Source: CAIUVD01 sp044338255 (GTDB lineage Bacteria; Planctomycetota; UBA11346). From it: a DNA stretch of 48,837 nucleotides. Each line of letters begins with the position of its first letter. The stretch's first letter is position 1. The stretch is from contig JBIILZ010000016.1 of the NCBI GenBank assembly GCA_044338255.1, positions 1-48,837 of the forward strand, read 5' to 3'. Positions 17,873 through 27,236 of this stretch are shown here, piece after piece. The translations under genes and the position numbers were made by a program. The notes beneath the pieces were generated by a model. That model searched no databases. It was not told the origin of the DNA and worked only from the letters and a program-made list of their open reading frames with translations.

Positions 17873-18330
17873 ACAACGCGGCGGCCGTTTCCCTGGCCGC
17901 GTACCTCGACCCGAAACGCATCGGGTTCATCGACGCAGGCTCGAATCAACGCGACGCCCTTATCGTGCTCGCAGAGATCGCCGGCGAGAACTGGCTGCCG
18001 CCGCAGCGCTCGGCGTTCCTCACTGCTCTCTTCGATCGCGAAGCCGTGACCACCACCGCCATCGGCAGCGGCATCGCCGTGCCGCATGCGCGCCTGCCGC
18101 AGCTCGACCGGTGCACCATCACCTTGGGCATCGCCCCCGGCGGCGTTCCCTGGCAGGCCCGCGATGGACAGGCGGTGGAGATCATCGTGCTCATCGCCGC
18201 CCGCGAAGAGGCACCCACCGAACACCTGCGTCTACTCGCGACCGTCGCCACCTTGCTGCGCGATCCCGCCCGGCGCGCGGCGATCCTCGCCGCCTCCTCG
18301 CCGGCAAGAGTGATCGCGGCGTTGGCTTGA
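17869..18330 (+). CDS. PTS EIIA (PtsN-like) domain protein 2
   Basis: This second EIIA, 153 residues, has the same fold and the acceptor His73 in IGSGIAVPHARL, followed by EIIVLIAAREEAPTEHLRLLATVA. It starts with GTG inside the stop of the first EIIA (GTGA overlap), so the two are made together. It is only distantly similar to its neighbour (for example AVPHARL against AIPHCRT), which points to an old duplication or two distinct roles. Both keep the histidine, so both can probably be phosphorylated. Confidence 0.9.
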   Translation: MNNAAAVSLAAYLDPKRIGFIDAGSNQRDALIVLAEIAGENWLPPQRSAFLTALFDREAVTTTAIGSGIAVPHARLPQLDRCTITLGIAPGGVPWQARDGQAVEIIVLIAAREEAPTEHLRLLATVATLLRDPARRAAILAASSPARVIAALA

Positions 18331-18370
18331 AAGTTGCGGTCAGGCCCGAGACCGCTGGCGTTGCCGGAGT

Positions 18371-19015
18371 CTACGGCGATGTGAGGTCGGTAACATTCCG
18401 CAGCACCAGCTCGCGGATGATCGGCAGGAAGGTGGCGATGTAGGTTGGTGCGTCAGCGCTTCCCTGAGGCGTGAGATGGACGAATCCGGTCCGCGGAACC
18501 CCGAGACCGAGAGAGATGTACAGAGATGCATTGCACAGATACATCCCTGCATCGTAGCTACGGCTGACGCGCGCGGCATCGAACAACAGCGTGCTTTGGC
18601 GTTTGTCCTCGGTCCCGGAGAGGATCCTTCTATACAATCGCTGGACGCCATAGACATCCACGCCGTACGAGAGATTAAGCCCGATCTGTTCGACCTGTAT
18701 TCCGCCCAGGCCCTCGCCGAGTCCGATCAAAACCTGGGGATGGAACTGCTCCACCGCCGGCGGTAGGCGTTTGAGCGGTTCATTCCAGCCTACTGGCATC
18801 ACCACGAGATGCAGTTCGACACCCGGTATGCCCTGAGCGATGAGCGCCCGGCCGACGGTTTCGCTGCCGTTGACGCCGCGACCGTCGAATGGGCCGAAGG
18901 CGGTTATCAGTACCACTGGATCGGCTCCTGCCGCCATGGCGGCGCCGCACCATGGCAGAAGAACCTGGAAGATACATGCGAGCACCGAAGGAAGGAGGCG
19001 CATAAGGAGGCGCAT
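18371..19015 (-). CDS. pcp: Exported pyroglutamyl peptidase I-like protein
   Basis: The enzyme class removes N-terminal pyroglutamate from peptides. The catalytic set is visible in the 214-residue protein: Glu101 in IGLGEG, Cys161 in AGMYLCNASLY and His180 in TGFVHLTP, with the opening strand VVLITAFGPFDGRGVNGSE. Unlike the usual cytosolic Pcp it begins with a signal peptide (MRLLMRLLPSVLACIF, then a hydrophobic run ending AMAAGA). The start at 19015 is backed by GGAG 7 nt upstream. It lies downstream of mfd, separated from it by a MITE remnant. Confidence 0.88.
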   Translation of the reverse strand: MRLLMRLLPSVLACIFQVLLPWCGAAMAAGADPVVLITAFGPFDGRGVNGSETVGRALIAQGIPGVELHLVVMPVGWNEPLKRLPPAVEQFHPQVLIGLGEGLGGIQVEQIGLNLSYGVDVYGVQRLYRRILSGTEDKRQSTLLFDAARVSRSYDAGMYLCNASLYISLGLGVPRTGFVHLTPQGSADAPTYIATFLPIIRELVLRNVTDLTSP

Positions 19016-19094
19016 GTGATCGCTCCGAGGGGAAGCAGATGATGGCTTGGGTGATAGTAAAATGCCCCTGATCGGAACGGTCAATGACGATGTC

Positions 19095-19142
19095 GGACGA
19101 GACCGAGTCAGCCGACCGAATCTAATCCCGACAGGCGCCTAG
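19095..19142. mobile_element. End fragment of the CTAG-ended MITE-like repeat
   Basis: GAGACCGAGTCAGCC followed by a degenerate AATCCCGACAGGCGCCTAG matches the right end of the complete copy at 48,638-48,808 (GAGACCGAGTCAGCC, then the terminal repeat). Only about 47 bp remain. The terminal CTAG includes the complement of the mfd stop codon. Confidence 0.6.
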
Positions 19143-22100
19143 AAGCCGCGACCCAGGAAGCCGAGGTCGAGCGAGAGGATCCGGCACAGCAGCGCCAAGG
19201 TCCGATCCTGTTCCGGCGGCAGGCGCACGAACAGCACCAGGACCTTGTCGTCGAGCTGGATGTGCACCACTTCCGGAACCTTGACCTGCATCAGCTCCTT
19301 GGGCATAGCCCCGGCCAGATGCAGGCGGATTTGGCGATCGGTGACATCGATGCGATCGATGCCAAGCTTCTTCGAGCGGAGCTTGAGCGCCTTGATCTGG
19401 AATAGGCGGATGACCTCGTCGGGGAAGGCCCCGAAGCGATCGCGCGCGGTCTTGGCCAAGGCCGCCAGGGCGTCATGCGTACGCGCGCCATCGAGGGTTT
19501 TATGCAGCTCGAATTTCAGCTGCGGCGTTTCGAGGTAGGTGTCGGGGATGTAGGCATCGACCTTGATGCCGAGCAGGCTCTCGACCTTGTCGAGACGCAG
19601 CGTCGGGCTACCCGGGGAATTCTTCGCGGTCACAAGCACCTGCGCCGGTTTAGCGCTGCCACTGTTGCCGGCCTCTGACTTGGCACGAGCGACGGCGTCG
19701 CCGAGCATCTTGGCATAAAGCTCGTAACCGATGGCATCGATCTGCCCGCTCTGGTCACCGCCGAGCAAGTTGCCGGCGCCACGCAGTTCGAGATCGCGCA
19801 TGGCCAGTTTGAAACCGGCACCGAGCTCGGCGTATTCCTGCAGAGCATCGAGCCGGGCGGCGGCATCATGACTCAGCTCGCGATGCGCCGGAGTGATGAA
19901 ATAGGCGTACGCCTGGCGCGTGAAGCGCCCCACCCGACCGCGGATCTGATGCAGCTCGGCGAGGCCGAAGCAGTGCGCATTGTTGACGAACAAGGTGTTG
20001 GCATTGGGGATGTCGATGCCGCTCTCGATGATCGAGGTCGCCACCAAGCAATCGAGGGCGCGATGACGGAAAGCCTCCATGACGCGATGGACGCGGTCCT
20101 CATCCATCTGCCCGTGGATGGTGTCGAGGCGCATGCCCGGCACCAGTTTGCTCAGACGGTAGGCCAGCTGATCGAGATCCTTGACCTGGTTGTGGACCAC
20201 GAAGACCTGCCCCTGGCGATCGAGCTCGCGCTGACAGGCATGGACGATGAGCTGATCATCCCAGGGCGCGACGCGGGTCTCTACAGCCATACGCGCCGCC
20301 GGCGCTTCCGCCAAAACGCTGATGTCGCGCAGGCCGAGCATCGAGAAATGCAGCGTGCGCGGGATCGGCGTGGCACTGAGGGTCAAGACGTCAGGCGGCT
20401 TGGCATAGGCCACGCGACGCGCCGGCACGGGCTTTTCCGTGGCTCCCGATGCAGCTCCCGACGTGGCTCCCGATGCAGCTCCCGGCGTGGTTCCCGCCAG
20501 CGGCGCCGAAGGTGCCTCTAGCGAGGCCCGCAACGTGCGCAGCTTCTCCTTTTGTTTGACCCCGAAGCGATGCTCCTCGTCGACTACCAACAGACCGAGA
20601 TTAGAGAATTTCAGATCGTCGGTGAGGATCGCATGCGTGCCGATGAGGATGCGGACTTCGCCGCTGGCGACGCGCGCAAGGACCTCGCGTCGCTCCTTAG
20701 CGGAGCGGAAGCGGTTGAGGCCGGCGATGGTGATGCGCGAACCCGCGAAGCGCGCCGTGAAGCTCTCAAGATGCTGCTCGGCGAGCAGCGTCGTTGGCGC
20801 CAGCACCGCCACCTGAAACCCGGCATCGGCGGCCTTGAACGCGGCGCGCATCGCAACTTCGGTCTTGCCGAAACCGACGTCGCCGCAGAGCAGCCGATCC
20901 ATGGCCACCGGGCGCTCCATGTCGGCGGTGATCTCGCGCACCGCCGACAGCTGGTCTTCGGTCTCTTCATAAGGGAAGGTGGTCGCGAACCGTCGCACCT
21001 CGGGAGTGTCCTCGGGATAGGCGATGCCGCCGGCGGCGATGCGCGCGGCCTGGGCGGCGAGCAGTTCGCCGGACATGTCCTCGATGGCCTTTTCCGCCTT
21101 GGCGCGCTTCTTGGCCCAGGCCGTGCCGCCGATGGTCGAGAGCTCGGGGGCGCGGGCGCTGGCGCCGATGAACTTCTGCACCAGGTCGATAGCCTCGACC
21201 GGGACATAGAGCTTGGTCTCGCCAGCGAACTCCAGGAGCAGGAAATCTTCAAGGAAGCCGCGCTTTTCCAAGGTCGCCATGCCGCGGAAGATGCCGATAC
21301 CATGGCGCAGATGGACGACATGGTCGCCACGCTTGAGATCGTTCAGCGACGACAGCGGGCTTCCGCCGGCGACGCGATTGGCGCGGCGCTTGGTCGGCTC
21401 GCGTTCGGCCAGCTCGAAGTCATGGACCACCACCAGGCCGGCTTCGAGATCGCGGAAGCCGGCGCTCAGGCGCCCGACATGGACCTCGACGCGGACCTCG
21501 CCATCGCGGCAGTGCGCCTCCATCTCGCGCTTGGCCTCGTCATTGCGCGCGAACAGCAGTGCCGACGGACGCGCCCCAGGATGTCCGGGCGCGGTCTCCG
21601 CGAGCATCCGAGCCAGCTCGCCGAGACCGCGGCGCAGGTCGCCACGCAAACGCTCGACGCCGGTCGAGGCACCATCGAGGGCGCCTTCCTCAAGCTGTCG
21701 CGCGAAGCGGATCTCTTGCCGCCCATGCGGCTTCTTCAAGCGGCCGGTCAAGGGCAGGTCACCGACCACCACCAGGGGCTCGTCGGGCAGCTGCTGCCAC
21801 AAGCTCTTGGTCGCCAGGCCACCCTTGGCGCTGGCGAGGATCGCCTCGGCGGCCTGGGCGATCGATTCCTGGGTGAAGGCGTCGAAACGGCGGATCGAGT
21901 CCACCGTGTCGCCGAAGAATTCGATTCGAAAGGGATCGTTACCGATCCATGGGAAGACGTCGATGATGCCGCCGCGCACCGCCAGTTCGCCACGGCATTC
22001 GACTGTCGACTTCACCTGGTAGCCGACGCCCACCAGGCGATCGACGAGGGCGTGCAGGTCGTGCTCTTCGCCGGGCTTGACGATGATGCTCTTGCCGACG

Positions 22101-22495
22101 ACATCGGCGAGATCGGGCACCGGCTGCTCGACCGCCACCGGGCTGGCGATGAGGATCGCGCCCTTGGCATAGGCTTCGAGGGCGGCCATGCGCCGCGTAT
22201 GACCGGCGCGGTCGAGCCCAAGCTCATCGCTCGCCTCTTCGGCGAAACGATCCAGCTCCGGCAACAGGGCCACGGCCACGCCCAGCTCTTCGAGGTCGTC
22301 GCACATGCTGCTGGCATCACCGGCGATCACCAAACGGGGACGATGCGCCCCCCCGTTGGCCGACCAGGCCGCAATCAGGACCGGGATCAAACCTCCATGA
22401 CAGACGCCGACTACTAGGCTGCGACGCTGAGCGAAGGCCTCGCTGCAGGCACGCACACGATGATCGGAGGCGTAGAGATCGCGGAGCTGACGCAT
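19139..22495 (-). CDS. mfd: Transcription-repair coupling factor
   Basis: Mfd removes stalled RNA polymerase at DNA damage and recruits UvrA. The 1,118-residue protein has the UvrB-like N-terminal module, the polymerase-interacting CarD-like domain (LKRGDHVVHLRHGIGIFRGM), the SF2 motor (Walker A GDVGFGKTE, DEEH box, SATPIPRTLHFSM, QIRGRVGR) and the C-terminal regulatory domain. The length is near that of E. coli Mfd. An odd Ala/Gly/Ser/Thr-rich insert of about 40 residues sits between the DEEH helix (EKLRTLR) and the SATPIPRT motif, encoded by a tandem repeat. The stop codon lies in a MITE end. Confidence 0.97.
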   Translation of the reverse strand: MRQLRDLYASDHRVRACSEAFAQRRSLVVGVCHGGLIPVLIAAWSANGGAHRPRLVIAGDASSMCDDLEELGVAVALLPELDRFAEEASDELGLDRAGHTRRMAALEAYAKGAILIASPVAVEQPVPDLADVVGKSIIVKPGEEHDLHALVDRLVGVGYQVKSTVECRGELAVRGGIIDVFPWIGNDPFRIEFFGDTVDSIRRFDAFTQESIAQAAEAILASAKGGLATKSLWQQLPDEPLVVVGDLPLTGRLKKPHGRQEIRFARQLEEGALDGASTGVERLRGDLRRGLGELARMLAETAPGHPGARPSALLFARNDEAKREMEAHCRDGEVRVEVHVGRLSAGFRDLEAGLVVVHDFELAEREPTKRRANRVAGGSPLSSLNDLKRGDHVVHLRHGIGIFRGMATLEKRGFLEDFLLLEFAGETKLYVPVEAIDLVQKFIGASARAPELSTIGGTAWAKKRAKAEKAIEDMSGELLAAQAARIAAGGIAYPEDTPEVRRFATTFPYEETEDQLSAVREITADMERPVAMDRLLCGDVGFGKTEVAMRAAFKAADAGFQVAVLAPTTLLAEQHLESFTARFAGSRITIAGLNRFRSAKERREVLARVASGEVRILIGTHAILTDDLKFSNLGLLVVDEEHRFGVKQKEKLRTLRASLEAPSAPLAGTTPGAASGATSGAASGATEKPVPARRVAYAKPPDVLTLSATPIPRTLHFSMLGLRDISVLAEAPAARMAVETRVAPWDDQLIVHACQRELDRQGQVFVVHNQVKDLDQLAYRLSKLVPGMRLDTIHGQMDEDRVHRVMEAFRHRALDCLVATSIIESGIDIPNANTLFVNNAHCFGLAELHQIRGRVGRFTRQAYAYFITPAHRELSHDAAARLDALQEYAELGAGFKLAMRDLELRGAGNLLGGDQSGQIDAIGYELYAKMLGDAVARAKSEAGNSGSAKPAQVLVTAKNSPGSPTLRLDKVESLLGIKVDAYIPDTYLETPQLKFELHKTLDGARTHDALAALAKTARDRFGAFPDEVIRLFQIKALKLRSKKLGIDRIDVTDRQIRLHLAGAMPKELMQVKVPEVVHIQLDDKVLVLFVRLPPEQDRTLALLCRILSLDLGFLGRGF
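20439..20498. repeat. Tandem 12/24-bp repeat inside mfd
   Basis: Five 12-bp units alternate (GTGGCTCCCGAT and GCAGCTCCCGAC types). They encode the Ser-Gly-Ala-Thr-rich insert between the DEEH box and motif III of the Mfd motor. The repeat keeps the reading frame, so it adds residues in blocks of four. Confidence 0.9.
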
Positions 22496-22614
22496 GGGCG
22501 TGGAATGGTAGGAGCGTCCAAAAGATAGGCCAGCAAGCTACCGGACCCGGACGGCAGCGGGCTTCAGAATCCGCTCCAGCAAAACGTGTGTTTTCGGGGT
22601 ATGCTCAGATTGCG

Positions 22615-24846
22615 ATGTTGCCGCCCTCTCATCTTTCGCCTCTTTCCCCTCTTTCCCCGGGTTCCTCGGTCCACGAGTCCGCGGCCGGCACCACCAGCAC
22701 CGTACGCTGGGCGCAGGCGACCATCTCCTCGGCTAATGTCCTGACCCAGGCACGGGCGCAGACTGACCGCGTCGCCCTGGGATTGCTCGCCATCCTAGCG
22801 ACCTTGACCTTGGTCTTGATCCCCCTGCAGCTGGCATCGTGGTGGGGTGTGGTGGTTGCGACCGGGCTGCTCTCGACGACCTACATCCTGCATAGATGGA
22901 AGCCCGGCTCGCTGTTGACCTGCTATACCATCGGCGTGGCCCTGGCCCTGCAGATCAGCGTCCTCGATTTCCAGACCGGTGGCGCGTATGAACCGCACCT
23001 GCTGTGGTTCCTGGCCGCGACCAGCCTCATCGCCTATCGCGACTGGAAATGCATCTGGCCGGCGACGGCGACCGTGATCGTACTTCTCGAGCTGTCCGAG
23101 TGGCATCACCATCCCGACACCTTCCTGTGGACCGAGTATCGCCAGAGCATCGAGCCCAGCCGCATCGGCATGCACCTACTCCTGCTCCTGCTGCACAGTG
23201 GCATCTGCAGCGTATCTTCCGTGCTCCTCTATCATCGCACCATCCAGGCGGCCAAGGCCGCCGCCGAACTCGATCGTGCCCGGCGCGAGCTGGCCGGTGA
23301 GCTTGAGCAGCGCACGCGTGCGCAACGAGCACTCGAAAAGGCCAAGGAACGCGCCGAGACCGCGGTCCGCGTCAAAGGCGATTTCCTGGCGACCATGAGC
23401 CATGAACTGCGCACGCCGATGAATGGCATCCTCGGCATGAGCCACCTCCTCGCCGAAACCGACCTCGTGGGCGAGCAACGCGAATACGTCGAGGCCATCG
23501 TCACCTCTGGCGATGCCTTGCTGGAAATCATCAACGATGTCCTCGACTACTCGAAGATGGAGGCCGGCCGCCTGGACATCGATCCCATGCCCTGCGACCT
23601 GAGGCGGGTCTGTGAAGCAGTGATGGACATCCTCGCGCCCAAGGCCGACGAGAAGAACCTCGCCTTCGTCCTGCGCTATCGCCCGGAGGTGCCACGGCGG
23701 GTGGTCGCCGATGCCGCCCGCATCCGCCAGGTGCTGCTGAACCTCGTCGGCAACGCCTTGAAGTTCACACCCAGTGGGCGCGTGGTGCTCGATGTCAGCA
23801 TGGTCACCGATGAGCGCATCCGCTTGGCGGTCCGTGATACCGGCATCGGCATGAATATCCTCCAGCAGGCCCAGCTTTTCCAGCCGTTCATGCAGGCCGA
23901 TGCCGGCACCACGCGCACCTACGGCGGCACCGGCCTGGGCCTGGCGATCAGCAAACGCCTGATCGAACTCATGAACGGGACGGTGGGCGTGACCAGCGAA
24001 CCCGAACGCGGCTCGGTCTTCTGGTGCGAATTGCCGCTGATGCGTGACGAGAGCCTGGCCACCGAACGCACCATCTCCGGCATCTCCGGCCATACCGTGG
24101 CGGTGATCGATGGCGATGTTGAGCGCCGCGAAGCCGTGGTCGAAATGCTGACCGCCGCCGGGCTCACCGTCGACAACGCCGCGGTCCTGCCGAGCTCCTT
24201 GCACGGACTGTTGGCGGTCCTCATCGATGACCGCGTTCCGTTGGCCGCCGAGACCCTCGATCGCTGGGCCGCCACCGACCCCAGCGTGATGCGTATTTTC
24301 CTCACCTCGCTGTCCATCACTGCCACCAGCGCTCCCCGCCGTGAGCCGCTCGCCGGTGAGATCCACATCCGCAAACCGATCCGCGCCGACACCATCCTCG
24401 AGGCCCTGGTGCCGGGGGGCACGCGCCGCTTGCAGCCGCGGACCTCGCTTCCCCAGCGCATCGTCACGCCCCTCCCGACCTTGGGCTCGGTGCTGCTGGT
24501 CGATGACAATTACGTCAGCCTGCGCGCCGCCGAGGAACTGCTGCAGAATCTCGGCTATACGGTAATCACCGCCGTCGACGGCGTGCAGGCCCTGCAACGC
24601 GCCGGCGAAGTACGCTTCAATCTCATCATCCTCGACGTGCAGCTGGCCGACATGACGGTAGAGAACATCCTCTCCGCCTTGCGCGGTGGCACCGGCCCGA
24701 GCAGCTGGACCCGGGTCATCGGTCTTTCGGCGACCTCCAGCCCCGACGCCATGGGCCGGCTGCGCCAGATCGGCATCGAAGAGTGCATGACCAAGCCGGT
24801 CACCTCGGCGGCCCTTGCCGACGTGGTCAAACGCTCGATCCAGTAG
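22615..24846 (+). CDS. Membrane-bound hybrid sensor histidine kinase
   Basis: The protein of about 743 residues starts with a Ser/Pro-rich segment, four to five membrane helices (about 55-215), a coiled coil, then HisKA with phospho-acceptor His263 in MSHELRTPMNG, and HATPase_c with NALKFTPSGR, DTGIGM and TGLGLAISKRL. Two receiver domains follow. The first is short and poorly conserved; the second is canonical, with VLLVDDN, acceptor Asp674 in LIILDVQ and Lys in TKPVT. There is no output domain and no regulator next to it. A GTG at 22588 would add nine residues. The signal sensed is unknown; the sensor region is membrane-embedded. Confidence 0.92.
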   Translation: MLPPSHLSPLSPLSPGSSVHESAAGTTSTVRWAQATISSANVLTQARAQTDRVALGLLAILATLTLVLIPLQLASWWGVVVATGLLSTTYILHRWKPGSLLTCYTIGVALALQISVLDFQTGGAYEPHLLWFLAATSLIAYRDWKCIWPATATVIVLLELSEWHHHPDTFLWTEYRQSIEPSRIGMHLLLLLLHSGICSVSSVLLYHRTIQAAKAAAELDRARRELAGELEQRTRAQRALEKAKERAETAVRVKGDFLATMSHELRTPMNGILGMSHLLAETDLVGEQREYVEAIVTSGDALLEIINDVLDYSKMEAGRLDIDPMPCDLRRVCEAVMDILAPKADEKNLAFVLRYRPEVPRRVVADAARIRQVLLNLVGNALKFTPSGRVVLDVSMVTDERIRLAVRDTGIGMNILQQAQLFQPFMQADAGTTRTYGGTGLGLAISKRLIELMNGTVGVTSEPERGSVFWCELPLMRDESLATERTISGISGHTVAVIDGDVERREAVVEMLTAAGLTVDNAAVLPSSLHGLLAVLIDDRVPLAAETLDRWAATDPSVMRIFLTSLSITATSAPRREPLAGEIHIRKPIRADTILEALVPGGTRRLQPRTSLPQRIVTPLPTLGSVLLVDDNYVSLRAAEELLQNLGYTVITAVDGVQALQRAGEVRFNLIILDVQLADMTVENILSALRGGTGPSSWTRVIGLSATSSPDAMGRLRQIGIEECMTKPVTSAALADVVKRSIQ

Positions 24847-24879
24847 CCGCGTCCCTCGGCGAAAGCGCCCCGATAAGCT

Positions 24880-25701
24880 CTATGACCGGGCGGCTGCTTC
24901 CGGGGAGATCGCCGGCGAGCAGGCAGAGACGCTGCCGAAGCGGCGTTCGCGCGACTGATAGATCGACAGCGCCCGGCGATAGACGTCGACGCTGAACTCC
25001 GGCCAGGGCTCGGCGACGCTGACGTATTCGGCGTAGACCGCCTGCCACGGCAGGAAGTTCGAGAGGCGCTGTTCGCCGGCGCTGCGGATGACGACATCGA
25101 CGGCGTCGGCGCCCTTGGGGCAGGCGCCGGCATAGAGCTGCGCCTGGAAGGCCGCGGCGGTGATGGCGGCGGGATCCAGGCGGCCCTCGACCGCCGCCTG
25201 CGCCAGCGCCCGCGCAGCATCGACCAGCTCATCGCGACCGCCATAGCTCAGCGCGAGGCTGAGGATGGTGTTGGGATTGTCGCGGGTGGCGGCGATGGTC
25301 GCATCCAGCGTACGGCGGACCTCGGCAGGCAGACGCTGCAGCTGGCCGATGGCCATCAAACGCACGCCGTTGTCCTGCAGGGTCGGCAGCTCATCGATCA
25401 GGAAGCGCTGCAGCAGGCCCATGAGCACCGCTACTTCCGCCGGCGGGCGCGACCAGTTCTCGCTCGAGAACGCATAGAGCGTCAGGCGCGCGATGCCCAG
25501 CTGCACGCTTTCGGTGGTCACCGCGCGCACAATCTCGGCGCCCTTTTCGTGACCACGGGTGCGCTGCCAACCGTGGGCCTGGGCCCAGCGGCCGTTGCCG
25601 TCCATGATGATCGCGACGTGACGTGGCAGGCGCGCAGGATCGAGTCCGGCCAAGCTCGCCGCGACGCTGGGCTGGGGGGTGACGGCCGACACCGGGATCA
25701 C
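24880..25701 (-). CDS. uppS: Undecaprenyl diphosphate synthase
   Basis: UppS makes the C55 lipid carrier for cell-wall and polysaccharide synthesis by cis-prenyl chain elongation. The 273-residue protein shows MDGNGRWA with catalytic Asp34, GHEKGAE, TLYAFSSENWSRP, LALSYGGRDEL and the C-terminal IRSAGEQRLSNFLPWQ with EYVSVAEPWPEF. Both ends are slightly longer than usual. Its start overlaps the purA stop by 4 bp, so it is the second gene of a purA-uppS pair. Confidence 0.95.
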   Translation of the reverse strand: MIPVSAVTPQPSVAASLAGLDPARLPRHVAIIMDGNGRWAQAHGWQRTRGHEKGAEIVRAVTTESVQLGIARLTLYAFSSENWSRPPAEVAVLMGLLQRFLIDELPTLQDNGVRLMAIGQLQRLPAEVRRTLDATIAATRDNPNTILSLALSYGGRDELVDAARALAQAAVEGRLDPAAITAAAFQAQLYAGACPKGADAVDVVIRSAGEQRLSNFLPWQAVYAEYVSVAEPWPEFSVDVYRRALSIYQSRERRFGSVSACSPAISPEAAARS

Positions 25702-27023
25702 GCTTTCGCGGCGGCCTCACGCACCACCGTGGCTTCACGGCCGGGGCCGGTGCCGATCCATTTCACCGGCACGCCGGTAGCGCGTTCGATGAAGGCCACG
25801 TAGTCCTGCGCCGCCTTGGGCATGTCGCTCCAGCGCTGCATGCCGACGGTGGAGGACTGCCAGCCGGGGAGGACCTGGTAGACGGGCTTGACCCGGGCGA
25901 GGTCATCGAGCCGCGCCGGCACCGTGTCGATACGCTTGCCGTCGAGTTCATAGGCGATGCACACCGGCAATTCGGCTTCGGCATCGAGGATGTCGAGCTT
26001 GGTCAAGGCGATCGAATCGACGCCATTGAGGCGGCAGGCGAACTTCACCGCCACCAGGTCGAGCCAGCCACAGCGCCGCGGGCGACCCGTGGTCGCGCCG
26101 AATTCGCCGCCGCGCTGACGGATCTCCTCGCCCTTGGCGAGCTTGCCGTTGGCATCCTTGCCATCCGGAAGTTCGACCGGGAAGGGACCGCCGCCGACGC
26201 GCGTGGTGTAGGCCTTGACCACGCCGATGATCTCGCCGAGCTGCTTGTGCGAGAGTCCCGAGCCAGTGATCACGCCGCCGACGCCGGTGTTCGACGAGGT
26301 CACGTAGGGGTAGGTTCCGTAGTCGACGTCGAGCATCACGCCCTGGGCGCCCTCGAACATCATCACCTTGCCGGCCGCCGCCGCTTCGTGCAGCAGGGCG
26401 GCGGTGTCGGTGACAAGCGGGCGGATCTGCTCGCACAAGGACAGCAATTCCTTCAGCGCGGTCTCGACATCGACGGCGTCGCCGCCGAGGGCGGTGATCA
26501 GCTTGTTCTGCTGCGTCAGGTGCGCGCGCAGGCGCTGCGGATAGTTGGCATCGAGCAGATCGCCGGCGCGCAAATTAGTGCGCGCCATCTTGTCCATGTA
26601 GCACGGGCCGATGCCGCGCAGGGTGGTGCCGACCTTGGCCGCGCCCTTGGCTTTTTCAGCGGCGGCATCGAGGGCCTTGTGGCAGGGCAGCACGAGGTGC
26701 GCACGGTCGCTGACCTTCAGGCGCTGCGAAAGATCGCAGCCCATGGCCTTGAGCTCGGCCATCTCGTTGACCAGCGCCGCCGGTTCGACGACCACGCCAT
26801 TGCCGATGATGCAGATCGCGCGCTCATGGAGAACGCCACTGGGCAAGAGGTGCAGCACCGACTTGCGGCCGCCGACGACAACGGTGTGCCCGGCATTGGC
26901 GCCGCCCTGGCAGCGGACCACGACATCGGTGGTCTCCGCGAGCTGATCGATGACTTTTCCTTTGCCCTCATCGCCCCATTGGAGCCCGAGTACGACCTTA
27001 TTGGCGAATCCCTGCTTCGACAT
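25698..27023 (-). CDS. purA: Adenylosuccinate synthetase
   Basis: PurA joins IMP and aspartate using GTP, the first step from IMP to AMP. The 441-residue protein has LGLQWGDEGKGK (P-loop with catalytic Asp), GGANAGHTVV with the catalytic His, FEGAQGVMLDVDYGTYPYVTSSN, TTRVGGGPFPVEL and TGRPRRCGWLD. The ATG at 27023 has GGAG 9 nt upstream; ATG 27029 is also possible, and the longer GTG start (27044) is less likely. It is coupled to uppS downstream (ATGA overlap). A strong hairpin lies in its 5' leader. Confidence 0.97.
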   Translation of the reverse strand: MSKQGFANKVVLGLQWGDEGKGKVIDQLAETTDVVVRCQGGANAGHTVVVGGRKSVLHLLPSGVLHERAICIIGNGVVVEPAALVNEMAELKAMGCDLSQRLKVSDRAHLVLPCHKALDAAAEKAKGAAKVGTTLRGIGPCYMDKMARTNLRAGDLLDANYPQRLRAHLTQQNKLITALGGDAVDVETALKELLSLCEQIRPLVTDTAALLHEAAAAGKVMMFEGAQGVMLDVDYGTYPYVTSSNTGVGGVITGSGLSHKQLGEIIGVVKAYTTRVGGGPFPVELPDGKDANGKLAKGEEIRQRGGEFGATTGRPRRCGWLDLVAVKFACRLNGVDSIALTKLDILDAEAELPVCIAYELDGKRIDTVPARLDDLARVKPVYQVLPGWQSSTVGMQRWSDMPKAAQDYVAFIERATGVPVKWIGTGPGREATVVREAAAKA

Positions 27024-27070
27024 CGACATGCTCTCCTGCTTCACGAGCGGATACGGCTACCAGACAGGCA

Positions 27071-27103
27071 AAACCTGCCGAGGGGAATTCCCCCGGCAGG
27101 TTT
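27071..27103. promoter_or_regulatory. Hairpin in the purA leader / purA-pth intergenic region
   Basis: AAACCTGCC (27071-27079) pairs with GGCAGGTTT (27095-27103), with an inner GGGG/CCCC stem around AATT. It lies 48 bp before purA and 134 bp before the divergent pth. On the purA strand it is followed by TTTTG, so it could attenuate purA. No purine riboswitch core was seen. Confidence 0.5.
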
Positions 27104-27236
27104 AGCCTGGGCGATGCTAGGCCATTGCGGTCGGCTTCAAGGTGGCAGTGAGGCCCGCTTGGAGCCAAACATCGATGTTGCCTTTAATAGAAAGCCCTTC
27201 CTGGCGTGCCGCCGCCGAGGCTGAACATCGGCCCCC

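Noticed and set aside
20552..22417. 621-codon open frame opposite mfd
   Set aside because: Antisense shadow of Mfd; no motif, biased composition.
23176..24597. 473-codon open frame opposite the histidine kinase
   Set aside because: Antisense to kinase domains with clear catalytic motifs.
27024..27236. Purine riboswitch upstream of purA
   Set aside because: No conserved three-way-junction core was seen; only a simple hairpin is present.
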